The notes below the pieces were generated by a model. That model was not told the DNA's origin and ran no database searches. It saw nothing but the letters and a program-made list of their open reading frames with translations. The position numbers and the translations under genes were made by a program. DNA of 64,000 bases from Nocardia shimofusensis NBRC 100134 (GTDB lineage: Bacteria; Actinomycetota; Actinomycetes; Mycobacteriales; Mycobacteriaceae): NCBI RefSeq assembly GCF_001613125.1, contig NZ_BDBT01000001.1, forward strand, positions 248,001 to 312,000. The letters run 5' to 3'. Positions 7,242-17,178 of the stretch are shown piece after piece; within the stretch, counting starts at the first letter, position 1; the number at the start of each line of letters is the position of its first letter.

Positions 7242-8765
7242 GTGCACCATATTGTCGGTTTGCCGGAGTTCCGCGCCACGTGGCATCCCAGCGGCGCGTG
7301 CATCGCAGACGATCGCGAACAACTGGACAACCAATCTTTCGCCCGCCGGGTGCGGGCGGCAGCGACCATTCTCTACGCCCACGGAATTCGACAGGGCGAT
7401 GTCGTCGCGGTGGTTCTTCCGAATCGTCTCGAATTCGCCGTGATCATGTTCGCCGCGTGGCGGCTGGGCGCGGCGGTCACGCCGGTGCGGCCGGACTCCA
7501 CCGCCGAGGAGATCGGCTACCAGGTGCGCGACAGCGCTGCCTCGGTGGTGGTCACCGTGACCGGCGAGGAGGCGGGGACGCTGGCCATGGCCGAGGTGGC
7601 GGGCGCCGGCGTCGAGGAGGGCGTGCACGAGGCCGTCACGCCGGAGTCGGACGCACCCGCGCTGATCATCTACACCAGCGGCACCACCGGGCAGCCGAAG
7701 GGCGTGGTACTCGAGCACGGCAACGTCGCGGCCATGTGCGACATGGTGGTGGAGGCGTTCGGCCTGGACAACACCGACCACAGCCTGCTGATCCTGCCGC
7801 TGTTCCACGTCAACGGCATCGTCGTGAGCATTCTGTCGCCGCTGCTGGCGGGCGGCCGCGTCACGATCGCCGGGCGGTTCTCGGCGTCGGCCTTCTTCGA
7901 CGTGGTCGAACGAGTCCGGCCGACCTACTTCTCAGCGGTGCCCTCGATCTACGCCATGCTGGTCGCCCAGCCGACGAGCGCCGTGCCCGACATGTCCTCG
8001 CTGAGGCGGGTGGTCTGCGGCGCCGCCCCGATGCCCGCGGAGCTGATCGGCCGCTTCGAATCCCGGTTCGGCGTCCCGATCGTCGAGGGGTACGGATTGT
8101 CCGAGGGCACCTGCGCCTCCACGCTCAACCCGCCCGCCGGACCGCGCAAACCGGGCACCGTCGGCGTCGCGCTGCCCGGTCAGACCGTGGCGATCATGGA
8201 CCCCGAGGGCCGCCTCGTGGCCGACGGCGAACGCGGCGAGGTGGTGATCCGCGGTGCCAATGTGATGCGCGGCTACCTCGGCAGGCCGGAGGCCACCGCG
8301 CAGACGGTGATCGACGGCTGGCTGCACACCGGCGACGTCGGCTACCTCGACGAGGACGGCTACCTCGTGTTGGTCGACCGGATCAAGGACATGATCATCC
8401 GCGGCGGCGAGAACATCTATCCCAAGGAGATCGAGAACGTCCTGCACACGCATCCCGCGGTGTTGGAATCCGCGGTGGTCGGCGCGCCGGACCCGGTGCT
8501 CGGCGAGGTGCCGGTGGCGTACGTGGTGACGATGCCCGAGACGACGGTCGATGCCGCCGAACTCCTCGCGCACTGCCGGGCTTCGCTGACCCGCACCAAG
8601 GTGCCGGTGTCGCTCGACATCACCGAGGCGCTGCCACGCAACGCGGTGGGGAAGATCGACAAGAAGAAGCTGAGGGCCCTCGCCGCCACGGCAGATGCCA
8701 CAGCCGCCACGGCAGATGCCACAGCCGCCACGGCAGAGACGACAATCGCCGTCGCCGGAGGATAG
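7242..8765 (+). CDS. Class I adenylate-forming acyl-CoA synthetase
   Basis: 507 residues; GTG start behind GAGGGA. Activates a carboxylic acid to an acyl-adenylate and then a CoA thioester, in the cytosol. The P-loop-like motif YTSGTTGQPKG lies at residues 144-154, EGYGLSEG near 285, and DGWLHTGDVGYLDEDG near 365, followed by DRIKDMIIRGGENIYPKEIE. The catalytic lysine lies in PRNAVGKIDKKKL near 475. All core motifs are intact. The C-terminal tail after the last lysine is three copies of a 7-residue AATADAT-type repeat and is unlikely to be catalytic. First gene of a probable three-gene operon with a DUF3556 protein and an oxidoreductase; the substrate (probably a fatty or aromatic acid) is not defined by sequence. 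Confidence 0.88.
   Translation: MHHIVGLPEFRATWHPSGACIADDREQLDNQSFARRVRAAATILYAHGIRQGDVVAVVLPNRLEFAVIMFAAWRLGAAVTPVRPDSTAEEIGYQVRDSAASVVVTVTGEEAGTLAMAEVAGAGVEEGVHEAVTPESDAPALIIYTSGTTGQPKGVVLEHGNVAAMCDMVVEAFGLDNTDHSLLILPLFHVNGIVVSILSPLLAGGRVTIAGRFSASAFFDVVERVRPTYFSAVPSIYAMLVAQPTSAVPDMSSLRRVVCGAAPMPAELIGRFESRFGVPIVEGYGLSEGTCASTLNPPAGPRKPGTVGVALPGQTVAIMDPEGRLVADGERGEVVIRGANVMRGYLGRPEATAQTVIDGWLHTGDVGYLDEDGYLVLVDRIKDMIIRGGENIYPKEIENVLHTHPAVLESAVVGAPDPVLGEVPVAYVVTMPETTVDAAELLAHCRASLTRTKVPVSLDITEALPRNAVGKIDKKKLRALAATADATAATADATAATAETTIAVAGG
8682..8744 (+). repeat. Three 21-bp tandem repeats in the acyl-CoA synthetase tail
   Basis: Units start at 8682, 8703 and 8724. The first two are identical and the third is diverged. 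Each encodes AATADAT or a variant, so copy-number change would keep the reading frame. Confidence 0.85.
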
Positions 8766-8891
8766 AAAACCCTCGACACAGACCGCATCCCACCCGAAAT
8801 GAATTTTCGGGCAGGTGAATGCTGCGCCCGATTTGCCCGTCGGCGCAATTCATTCCACAGCTCTATTTCATCCGACAGAAAGGGCCGGACA

Positions 8892-10748
<1,857 letters not shown>

Positions 10749-10776
10749 TTCCATCCGACGGAGGAAGGGAGAACCC

Positions 10777-12210
10777 ATGAGCACCGCGATCGTGGTCGGC
10801 AGCGGCCCCAATGGTCTGGCGTCGGCCGTCGTCTTGGCCCGGGCCGGGGTAGCGGTCACCGTGCTGGAGGGTGCCGACGAGATCGGCGGCGGCACCCGCA
10901 GCGGCGAAGCCATCGTGCCGGGACTGCTGCACGATCACTGCTCGGCCATCCACCCGATGGCGGTGGGTTCTCCCTTCCTGCGCGGCCTCGACCTCGAGCG
11001 CTACGGATTGTCCTGGGCCTGGCCGGAGGTCGACTGCGCTCATCCGCTCGACGATCACAGCGCCGGCGTGCTGGTCCGATCCGTCGGCGAGACCGCGGAC
11101 GGCCTGGGCCGCGACGCCCGCGCCTGGCGGCTGCTGTTCGAACGCCCGGCCGCGAACTACGACCGGATGAGTGCCGACATCATGCGACCCTTGCTCCGCG
11201 TCCCTCGTCACCCGATCGCGCTGGCCCGCTTCGGACTCCCCGCGCTGGCCCCGGCCACGACCCTGGCCAAGACGTTCCGGACCGAGCAGGCGAGAGCCCT
11301 GTTCGGCGGGGTCGCGGCGCACGCGTTCCATCCGCTGCACCGGCCGCTGAGCGCGAGCATCGGGCTCGGCATCCTCACCGCGGGTCACACCTACGGCTGG
11401 GCCGTCGCCCGCGGCGGGTCGCAGCGGATCGCCGACGCGATGGCGGCCGCGCTCGGCGACCTGGGCGGGAAGATCGAGACCGGCGTGCCCGTGCGGTCGA
11501 TGTCGGATCTGCCCCCGGCGGATCTGACCATGTGGGACCTGTCGCCGACCGCGGTCGCCGACATCCTCGGCGACCGTCTGCCGTCTCGGACCAGCAAGGC
11601 GTATCACAGGTTCCGCTACGGACCCGGCGCCTTCAAGGTCGACTTCGCGGTCGAGGGCGGCGTGCCGTGGAGCGCACACGCCGCGCGGCGGGCGGGCACG
11701 GTCCACCTCGGCGGCGGGTTCGCCGAGATCGCGGCGACCGAACGCGACATCCATCGCGGACGCATGCCCGAACGTCCCTTCGTGCTGGTCGGGCAGCAGT
11801 ATCTGGCCGATCCGCAGCGTTCGGCAGGCGACATCCACCCGGTGTGGACCTACGCCCACGTCCCGCACGGCTACACCGGCGACGCGACAGCGGCCATCAT
11901 CGACCAGATCGAGCGCTTCGCCCCCGGCTTCCGCGATCGGGTCGTCGGCACCGCCGTGCGCAGCACCACGGAGTTCGCCCGGTACAACCCGAACTACGTC
12001 GGCGGCAACATCATGACGGGCGCGAAGGACATTCCCCAGTTGATGTTCGGCCCGCGAACGACCTTGCAGCCCTACGACATCGGCCTGCCCGGGAACTATC
12101 TCTGCTCGGCCGCCACACCACCCGGCCCCGGCGCGCACGGGATGTGCGGAGCGAACGCCGCGCACCGAGCGCTGCGCCGGGCGGGCATCACGGCAACCCC
12201 GCCGCGCTGA
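10777..12210 (+). CDS. FAD/NAD(P)-binding oxidoreductase, phytoene-dehydrogenase-like
   Basis: 477 residues behind GGAAGGGAG. The N-terminal dinucleotide fold is AIVVGSGPNGLASAVVLARAG (GxGxxG at residues 8-13) followed by TVLEGADEIGGGTRS, typical of the CrtI/phytoene desaturase-related NAD(P)/FAD-dependent oxidoreductases. A C-terminal FAD-binding segment is seen at LCSAATPPGPGAHGMCG with a final Ala-rich helix. Third gene of the operon starting at 7242; 28 bases separate it from the DUF3556 gene. The substrate is unknown; a desaturation or isomerisation of a lipid is the best guess from the neighbours. Confidence 0.8.
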   Translation: MSTAIVVGSGPNGLASAVVLARAGVAVTVLEGADEIGGGTRSGEAIVPGLLHDHCSAIHPMAVGSPFLRGLDLERYGLSWAWPEVDCAHPLDDHSAGVLVRSVGETADGLGRDARAWRLLFERPAANYDRMSADIMRPLLRVPRHPIALARFGLPALAPATTLAKTFRTEQARALFGGVAAHAFHPLHRPLSASIGLGILTAGHTYGWAVARGGSQRIADAMAAALGDLGGKIETGVPVRSMSDLPPADLTMWDLSPTAVADILGDRLPSRTSKAYHRFRYGPGAFKVDFAVEGGVPWSAHAARRAGTVHLGGGFAEIAATERDIHRGRMPERPFVLVGQQYLADPQRSAGDIHPVWTYAHVPHGYTGDATAAIIDQIERFAPGFRDRVVGTAVRSTTEFARYNPNYVGGNIMTGAKDIPQLMFGPRTTLQPYDIGLPGNYLCSAATPPGPGAHGMCGANAAHRALRRAGITATPPR

Positions 12211-12324
12211 CCCGAACCTCCGCCTACCTCGGCGGAAAGCCTGCATTCCGGCAGGGAGCAAAGGCGGCATCCGAACGCTCCGCACGGAGACCCCGCCCAC
12301 CGCCGGGCGCGTCGGAGGCAACTA

Positions 12325-12759
12325 TCAGGACAATCCGAAGCCTTCGGACAGTCCTGGGAGATGATCGGCCGTCCGGCGCGCCTCCCCCTGCTGGGTGCGC
12401 CGGTATTCGAGCAGGGAAGCGGCCAGGATACGGCGATGCCTGCCCACCAATCGGTATCGGATACGCCCTTCGTGCAGCAGCTTGATGAGGTGCGGGCGGG
12501 AGACGCCGAGGAGTTCGGCGGCCTGTTGGGTGGTCAGTTCCGCGTTCGCGGGAATCACGGTGACGCCTCGGCCGGCCGCCAGGTTCGCCAGTACTTCGCG
12601 GAGTGGCTCCAGAGCTGCGGGCGGGAGGTGCACCGGTTCGGCCGTTCCGGCGATGGTGATGTCGACAGTGTCGGCGCCCGGGGCTACGGCGCGCAGCGCT
12701 TCCAGAGCTTGCTCGGCCTGTTCCAGTTCCCCGCCACTCGGATTCGCACGGGCGGACAT
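12325..12759 (-). CDS. Excisionase/antitoxin-type HTH DNA-binding protein
   Basis: 144 residues; the ATG at 12759 sits behind GGAGGTGG. The C-terminal half contains LTTQQAAELLGVSRPHLIKLL followed by GRIRYRLVGRHRRILAASLLEYR, the MerR/excisionase-like winged helix found in many antitoxins that pair with PIN toxins. The N-terminal half (residues 10-70) is a helical region. No PIN or other toxin gene lies immediately downstream; the neighbour at 10777-12210 is convergent. It may be an orphan antitoxin or a stand-alone regulator. Confidence 0.65.
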   Translation of the reverse strand: MSARANPSGGELEQAEQALEALRAVAPGADTVDITIAGTAEPVHLPPAALEPLREVLANLAAGRGVTVIPANAELTTQQAAELLGVSRPHLIKLLHEGRIRYRLVGRHRRILAASLLEYRRTQQGEARRTADHLPGLSEGFGLS

Positions 12760-12861
12760 GGCCACCACCTCCACTGGCAAAATTATGAGACAAACGCAAT
12801 AAACGCAATGGTCGGCGGCTAACGATTCGGAACCCTGCCCTGAGTTGTCGGTGCCCGCGGC

Positions 12862-12867
12862 TAGTGT
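12862..12867 (+). promoter_or_regulatory. -10 box TAGTGT of a leaderless promoter
   Basis: Six bases separate TAGTGT from the GTG at 12874, which lacks a ribosome binding site. Confidence 0.4.
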
Positions 12868-12873
12868 CGCGGC

Positions 12874-13176
12874 GTGGCTGAGTCGCGGTTTTCGTTCACG
12901 GCGCGGGTGTGGGAGCACGACGGGGAGGGCGCCTGGTTCTTCCTCGCCGTGCCGGAGGAGGTGGCCGACGAGATCGATGATCGCTACGCCCACCGCGCGG
13001 GCGGGTTCGGGTCGGTGAAGGTACGGGTGCGCATCGGCGGGAGCGATTGGTCGACCTCGCTGTTCCCGGACAAGAAGCGCGGGACCTACATCCTGCCGCT
13101 GAAGAAGGCGGTGCGGGTCGCCGAGGGGCTCGGTGCGGGGTCGGAGCCGGAAGTGGAGATCGCGGTGGCGATCTAG
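12874..13176 (+). CDS. DUF1905 domain protein
   Basis: 100 residues, GTG start chosen from the TAGTGT box 6 bases upstream. The entire length matches DUF1905: FSFTARVWEHDGEGAWFFLAVP, then GFGSVKVRVRIGGSDWSTSLFPD and GTYILPLKKAVRVAEGL. It is a small beta-barrel-like protein of unknown biochemical role, often stand-alone in actinobacteria. The 3' end overlaps the convergent MazF-like gene by 4 bases. Confidence 0.75.
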   Translation: MAESRFSFTARVWEHDGEGAWFFLAVPEEVADEIDDRYAHRAGGFGSVKVRVRIGGSDWSTSLFPDKKRGTYILPLKKAVRVAEGLGAGSEPEVEIAVAI

Positions 13177-13469
13177 AGGTCCATCGCGGCGCGCAGGGCG
13201 GTGTCGACACGGTCGAGCACCTCGGCGTCCATGGTGTCGATGTGGTCGGCGAGCCAGCCCCGGTAGATGCGGCCGATATTGCCCGCGTGCACCCAGCCGC
13301 GGTCGGGGACCGCGACGGCGAGAATGTCCTCCGGATTCCGGTCGAGCACTTCGGCGGCGATCAACCACTGCCGCGACGACTCGTTGATGCCGTCACTGCT
13401 GATGATCACCACGGTGCGCTGCCGGGCCGAGCCGTGCGGATGGTAGCTCCACAGTTCACCCCTGCGCAC
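13173..13469 (-). CDS. mazF: MazF/PemK-family toxin
   Basis: 98 residues; GTG start behind GGAGAAGG. MRRGELWSYHPHGSARQRTVVIISSDGINES is the typical MazF opening, in which the conserved arginine-serine region contacts RNA. Members are sequence-specific endoribonucleases that arrest growth. GWVHAGNIGRIYRGWL lies where the second conserved strand should be. It overlaps the antitoxin gene upstream by 14 bases, the usual antitoxin-toxin order. Target specificity cannot be read from sequence. Confidence 0.75.
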   Translation of the reverse strand: MRRGELWSYHPHGSARQRTVVIISSDGINESSRQWLIAAEVLDRNPEDILAVAVPDRGWVHAGNIGRIYRGWLADHIDTMDAEVLDRVDTALRAAMDL

Positions 13470-13689
13470 GCATGGCCTTCTCCGCGGCGGCCATTTCCGC
13501 GTCGTCGGCGGCCGCCTCGGCCATCACCATGGCGAGATCGGGAGCGGGCCCGACGCCGATGCGCACCGCTTCCCGCCTGGCGGCGCGCGATATCCACGCC
13601 GAGGGCGACATGCCTGCCCGCGCCGCCGCCTGTTCGGCGTACGACCAGGCCGCCTCGTCCAGCGAGAGGGTGACCTTACGGGTTGCCAT
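13456..13689 (-). CDS. mazE: MazE-like antitoxin
   Basis: 77 residues. The N-terminus (TRKVTLSLDEAAWSYAEQAA, then GMSPSAWISRAARREAVR) is a ribbon-helix-helix DNA-binding motif, and the acidic, alanine-rich C-terminus would wrap the toxin. Partner of the MazF-like protein at 13173. The ATG is 7 bases after a TAGGAT box (13697-13702 on this strand), so the transcript is probably leaderless; ribbon-helix-helix antitoxins usually repress their own promoter. Confidence 0.7.
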   Translation of the reverse strand: MATRKVTLSLDEAAWSYAEQAAARAGMSPSAWISRAARREAVRIGVGPAPDLAMVMAEAAADDAEMAAAEKAMRAQG

Positions 13690-13696
13690 ACCTTTT

Positions 13697-13702
13697 ATCC
13701 TA
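13697..13702 (-). promoter_or_regulatory. -10 box TAGGAT of the mazEF-like operon
   Basis: TAGGAT is followed by 7 bases and the antitoxin ATG at 13689, a leaderless arrangement. Confidence 0.4.
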
Positions 13703-13791
13703 CTCGCGATCGGCCCGCGCGGTCGGACGAAAACGTGCTCACGGGCTGCTAGCGTTCGGCGCAGCGCCAACAACGGAGTATGGGGACAGAT

Positions 13792-14598
13792 ATGACCAGG
13801 TTGAACCATCATCGCGTCGGATCGGGGGAACCCCTGGTCCTGGTCCACGGCATCGGCAGCCGCTGGCAGGTCTGGGAACCGGTCATTCCCGCGCTCGCCG
13901 AGCGGTTCGAGGTGATCGCGGTGGACCTGCCCGGCTTCGGAGGCTCGGATCCCTTGCCGCACACCACGGTCGCCACGCTCACCGACGCGCTCGCGGACTT
14001 TCTCGCCGAGGAGGGCATCGAGAAGCCGCATCTGGCAGGCAATTCCATGGGCGGCTACATCACCCTGCAACTGGGCGCGCGCGGCTTGGCCCGCTCGGTG
14101 ACCGCTTACTCCCCGATCGGCTTCTGGGACACTCCCGGCCGGGTCTGGTGCCAGCAGACGCTGGGCAAATCGCTGGTGCTGATGTCGGTGCTGCGGCCGG
14201 TGATTCCGCGCCTGCTCGACACCGCGGCGGGCCGCACCGCCTTCCTCTACCTGGTCTTCGGCCGGCCGTGGGCGCTCGACGGGCAGACCGCGCTGGAGAC
14301 CGCGCAGGGCGCCGCGGGAGCTCCGGGATTCCGGGAGGCGCTGGCCTCGTTCGCCGATGTGCGGTTCGGCGCGATCGGCGCGCTGGCGGACATCCCGGTC
14401 ACCGTCGCCTGGGGCAATCGCGACATCCTGCTGACCTACGCCACGCAGAGCAAGCGCGCCCGCCTGGCGCTGCCGACCGCGCGGCACCGCACGCTGTTCG
14501 GCAGCGGGCACACCCCCTTCTACGACGACCCGGAGGCGTGCGTGCGGGTCCTGCTCGAACAATTCGACACCGTCGAGGGTCAGGCGGAGGCGAACTAG
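13792..14598 (+). CDS. Alpha/beta-fold hydrolase
   Basis: 268 residues from the ATG at 13792 (MTRLNHHRVGSGEPLV); an in-frame ATG at 13780 is an alternative. Catalytic elements of the fold are visible: VHGIGSRW oxyanion-hole region, nucleophile serine in GNSMGG, acid probably in TVAWGNRDILL, and histidine in GSGHTPFYDDPE. The family covers esterases, epoxide hydrolases and C-C hydrolases, and the substrate cannot be assigned. It is divergent from mazEF and convergent with the TetR gene at 14621. Confidence 0.85.
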   Translation: MTRLNHHRVGSGEPLVLVHGIGSRWQVWEPVIPALAERFEVIAVDLPGFGGSDPLPHTTVATLTDALADFLAEEGIEKPHLAGNSMGGYITLQLGARGLARSVTAYSPIGFWDTPGRVWCQQTLGKSLVLMSVLRPVIPRLLDTAAGRTAFLYLVFGRPWALDGQTALETAQGAAGAPGFREALASFADVRFGAIGALADIPVTVAWGNRDILLTYATQSKRARLALPTARHRTLFGSGHTPFYDDPEACVRVLLEQFDTVEGQAEAN

Positions 14599-14620
14599 CG
14601 ACTCCGCACGAAACCTCGCC

Positions 14621-15196
14621 TCATCGGACGCCCGCGACACGGGTGACGAGAAAGTCGAGCCGCTCCTGCTGACCTTCCGCGGGAATGCGTCCGCTGTCCG
14701 CCAGCACCACCATGCCGTGCAATGCACTCCAGACGACTTCGGCGAACAGTTCCCGTCGAGGATTGTCCGGCGGGAAGCAGTGGACGAACTCATCGAACGC
14801 GGCGCGCAGCGGAGGCGGCGTCTGGGCGCTCGCGAATTTCAGGTCGGTGGGCAGGATGAACATGGCCTGATACAGGGCGGGCCGTTCGGCCGCGAAGCCG
14901 AGATAGGCGCGGCAGACGGCGCGCAGAGCCTGACCGGAATCAGCGTCGGCTCGCCGCGCCAGGCGCAGATGGGTGGCGAGTTCCCCGAAGCCGTCCATCG
15001 CGACGGCGCTCACGATGGCGTCCTTGCCGTGGAAATGGCTGTAGAGCACCGGCTGGCTGTACTCGACGCGTTCGGCCAGCCGCCGTGTCGTCACCGCCTC
15101 CCAGCCTTCGGTCTCCGCGAGTTCGCGCGCGGCAGCGATGATCAGCTGATGGCGGTGGACGCGCTCGCGTTCGCGGCGATCACTGAGGGCGGACAT
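14621..15196 (-). CDS. TetR-family transcriptional regulator
   Basis: 191 residues. The N-terminal HTH reads HQLIIAAARELAETEGWEAVTT followed by RLAERVEYSQPVLYSHFHGKDA. The C-terminal ligand domain contains FAAERPALYQAMFIL and EVVWSALHGMVVLADSG, the TetR_C WHG-type fold. It is divergent from the membrane protein at 15304. A CTAGC-AGT-GCTAG site overlaps its own -10 box (TAGGAT, 6 bases before the ATG), so autorepression and control of the neighbour are likely. Confidence 0.88.
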   Translation of the reverse strand: MSALSDRRERERVHRHQLIIAAARELAETEGWEAVTTRRLAERVEYSQPVLYSHFHGKDAIVSAVAMDGFGELATHLRLARRADADSGQALRAVCRAYLGFAAERPALYQAMFILPTDLKFASAQTPPPLRAAFDEFVHCFPPDNPRRELFAEVVWSALHGMVVLADSGRIPAEGQQERLDFLVTRVAGVR

Positions 15197-15202
15197 GACC
15201 GA

Positions 15203-15218
15203 ATCCTAGCAGTGCTAG
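15203..15218 (-). promoter_or_regulatory. Leaderless -10 box and overlapping TetR operator
   Basis: TAGGAT (complement of 15203-15208) lies 6 bases from the TetR ATG, and CTAGC-AGT-GCTAG (15206-15218) overlaps it. The same dyad recurs at 15256. Confidence 0.6.
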
Positions 15219-15255
15219 ACATTCTTTCGATGAAACGCTAGCGTCGATCTCACTG

Positions 15256-15268
15256 CTAGCGCCGCTAG
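15256..15268. promoter_or_regulatory. Second TetR operator copy CTAGC-GCC-GCTAG
   Basis: The arms are identical to those of the 15206-15218 site, 50 bases away. Between them lies CGCTAGCG (15236-15243). It lies 36 bases before the GTG of the 15304 gene. Confidence 0.6.
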
Positions 15269-15303
15269 ATCTGGGCGACGCTGTTCCGAGGGAGGAACCC
15301 ACC

Positions 15304-15681
15304 GTGCTCACCAACATCGCCTGCGTACTCGCCGCACTGATCGGCGCAGCCGTCGTCTTCCTGGGGGCGCGCGCCTTCTGGGCACCGCAGGCCGCGACCG
15401 GCTTCGGCATCCCCGGCACACCGACCGACGATCCTGTCTTCCGAGCCTGGCTGCAGGTCAAGGGGATTCGCGACACAGCCACAGGGCTGTTCATCTTCGT
15501 CCTGCTGGCCGGGACGACACCACAAGTGCTGGGCTGGTTCCTGCTGGTCGCCGTCATCATCCCGGTCGGCGACACACTGACCGTTCTGCGCAGCAACGGA
15601 CCCAAGGCGGCCGCCTACGGCATCCACGGAGCCACCGCGGTCACGATGGCGGCGATCAGCGCGTTGCTGCTTCTCGCGTAA
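15304..15681 (+). CDS. DUF4267-like small membrane protein
   Basis: 125 residues, GTG start behind GGGAGGAA. Four hydrophobic segments are seen: NIACVLAALIGAAVVFLGA, TGLFIFVLLAG, LGWFLLVAVIIPVGDTL and ATAVTMAAISALLLLA. The GFGIPGTPTDDPVFRAWLQVKGIRD segment between the first and second helices is characteristic of the DUF4267 group. Function unknown. The divergent TetR gene with two shared operators almost certainly controls it. Confidence 0.75.
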   Translation: MLTNIACVLAALIGAAVVFLGARAFWAPQAATGFGIPGTPTDDPVFRAWLQVKGIRDTATGLFIFVLLAGTTPQVLGWFLLVAVIIPVGDTLTVLRSNGPKAAAYGIHGATAVTMAAISALLLLA

Positions 15682-15758
15682 TCGCCTGACCGCGAGCCGA
15701 TTCCGATATCGCATCTCGCCTGATGGTCGGGCGACTCTCGCCCGGATGGAGCCGCCGA

Positions 15759-16394
15759 TCAGCGGGGGTCGAGCAGGGTGTTCGCCGGCGCGCCGCCGAG
15801 CAGCACGCGCACCGCGTTCACCCAGCGCTCGCGCGACAGGCGGTTGGCCTCGGCGTAACCGGTGAGCAGGGCGCGCATCGCCAGTCCGGTGACGATCTCG
15901 ATGGTGAACTCGGTGATCGTCGGCACCCGCGGGTCGTCGGGGAATTCGGCGCGGAACAGGTCGCGCACGGCGATGTGCATCTGCTCCAGCAGCCGGTGCT
16001 CGTAGGGCAGGAAAGCCGCGCGCAGTTCGGGATCGGTGCGCGCGCCCACCCAGATCTCCAGTGCCGCGAGGAACGACGGCCCGGAGAACATGTCCATGGT
16101 CAGCTCGACCGCCGCCGACAGCCGGTCGCCGCCGGGCGGGATGGCGGCGAATTCCGTTGTCAGCTGATCGAATCGACGCTGGGCGAGGTGTTCGACCGCG
16201 CCGGCCAGCAGATCCGGCTTGGTCGGGAAATGATGTTGCAGGGTGCCGCGCGGCACCCCCGCGCGGCTCTGCACCTCCAGAGTGGTGGTGCCGGCGTAGC
16301 CGACCTCCACCAGGCTCTCGACGGCCGCGTCCAGGAGCCGCGCGCGAGTGCGCGCGCGGCGCTGCGCCTGCGTCTCCCGGAGGCGTTCGGTCAT
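15759..16394 (-). CDS. TetR-family regulator of the thiolase operon
   Basis: 211 residues. The HTH is RARLLDAAVESLVEVGYAGTTT then VQSRAGVPRGTLQHHFPTKPDLL. The ligand domain is helical and ends near LGGAPANTLLDPR. The ATG lies behind AAGGGCGAG, and the gene starts 19 bases after the crotonase stop on the same strand, so it is probably the third gene of the operon. It is the best candidate to bind the 22-base palindrome at 18724 in front of the thiolase gene; the effector could be an acyl-CoA. Confidence 0.82.
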   Translation of the reverse strand: MTERLRETQAQRRARTRARLLDAAVESLVEVGYAGTTTLEVQSRAGVPRGTLQHHFPTKPDLLAGAVEHLAQRRFDQLTTEFAAIPPGGDRLSAAVELTMDMFSGPSFLAALEIWVGARTDPELRAAFLPYEHRLLEQMHIAVRDLFRAEFPDDPRVPTITEFTIEIVTGLAMRALLTGYAEANRLSRERWVNAVRVLLGGAPANTLLDPR

Positions 16395-16413
16395 CTGATC
16401 TCGCCCTTACCGC

Positions 16414-17178
16414 TCAGCGACCCTGCCACTTGGGCTCGCGCTTCTCTGCGAAGGCGAGCGCGCCCTCGGCGGCATCCTTGGAGAACAGCGCGGGCAGCGC
16501 GATCTCGCCCTGCTTGGCGAAGCCCTCGGCCTGCGTCCAGTCCGGCGACTCGTCGATGATGCGCTTGCTCGCCGCGACCGACAGCGGCGCCGCCGCGACG
16601 ATCTCCGCGGCCAGTTCCAGCGCCACGTCCAGCGCGCCGCCGGGCTCGGTGACCCGGTTGATCAGGCCGAGCTGATACAGCCGCTCGGCGGAGATCCGGC
16701 CGCCGGTCAGGGCCAGTTCGGCGGCGATCGGACGCGGCAGCCGCTGGGTCAGCCGCAGCACGCCGCCGCCCGCGGCCACCAGACCGCGCTTGACCTCGGG
16801 GATGCCGAACTGCGCGTCGCTCGCGGCGACGATGAGATCACCGGCGAGCGCGAGCTCGAAACCACCGGCCAGCGCGAAACCTTCGACGGCCGAGATCATG
16901 GGCTTGGCAGGCGGCTTGGCGGTGATGCCGAGCGGGCCGCGCTTCTGCGTCATCGGCATCTCGCCCTTGGACGCGGCGACGAGATCCATGCCGGCGCAGA
17001 AGCTGCCGCCCGCGCCGGTCAGCACCAGCACGCGGGCCTCGGCGTCCTCCTCGAAGGCGTCGACGGCTGCCTCGATCGCCTGCGCGGTCGCCAGATCGAC
17101 GGCATTGCGGGCTTCGGGGCGGTCGATGGTGAGAACGGTGATCGCGTCACGACGTTCGACCAGCACGCTCTGGCTCAT
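16414..17178 (-). CDS. Enoyl-CoA hydratase/isomerase (crotonase) family protein
   Basis: 254 residues; start MSQSVLVERRDAITVLTID overlaps the thiolase stop by 4 bases (ATGA). Crotonase oxyanion-hole segments are present: GAGGSFCAGMDLVAA and AVEGFALAGGFELALAGD. QFGIPEVKRGLVAAGGG occupies the third conserved block, with a glutamate at the position of one catalytic residue. Cytosolic acyl-CoA metabolism, hydration or isomerisation, is expected. The C-terminal KEPKW-like end (FAEKREPKWQGR) is the family hallmark. Confidence 0.85.
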   Translation of the reverse strand: MSQSVLVERRDAITVLTIDRPEARNAVDLATAQAIEAAVDAFEEDAEARVLVLTGAGGSFCAGMDLVAASKGEMPMTQKRGPLGITAKPPAKPMISAVEGFALAGGFELALAGDLIVAASDAQFGIPEVKRGLVAAGGGVLRLTQRLPRPIAAELALTGGRISAERLYQLGLINRVTEPGGALDVALELAAEIVAAAPLSVAASKRIIDESPDWTQAEGFAKQGEIALPALFSKDAAEGALAFAEKREPKWQGR

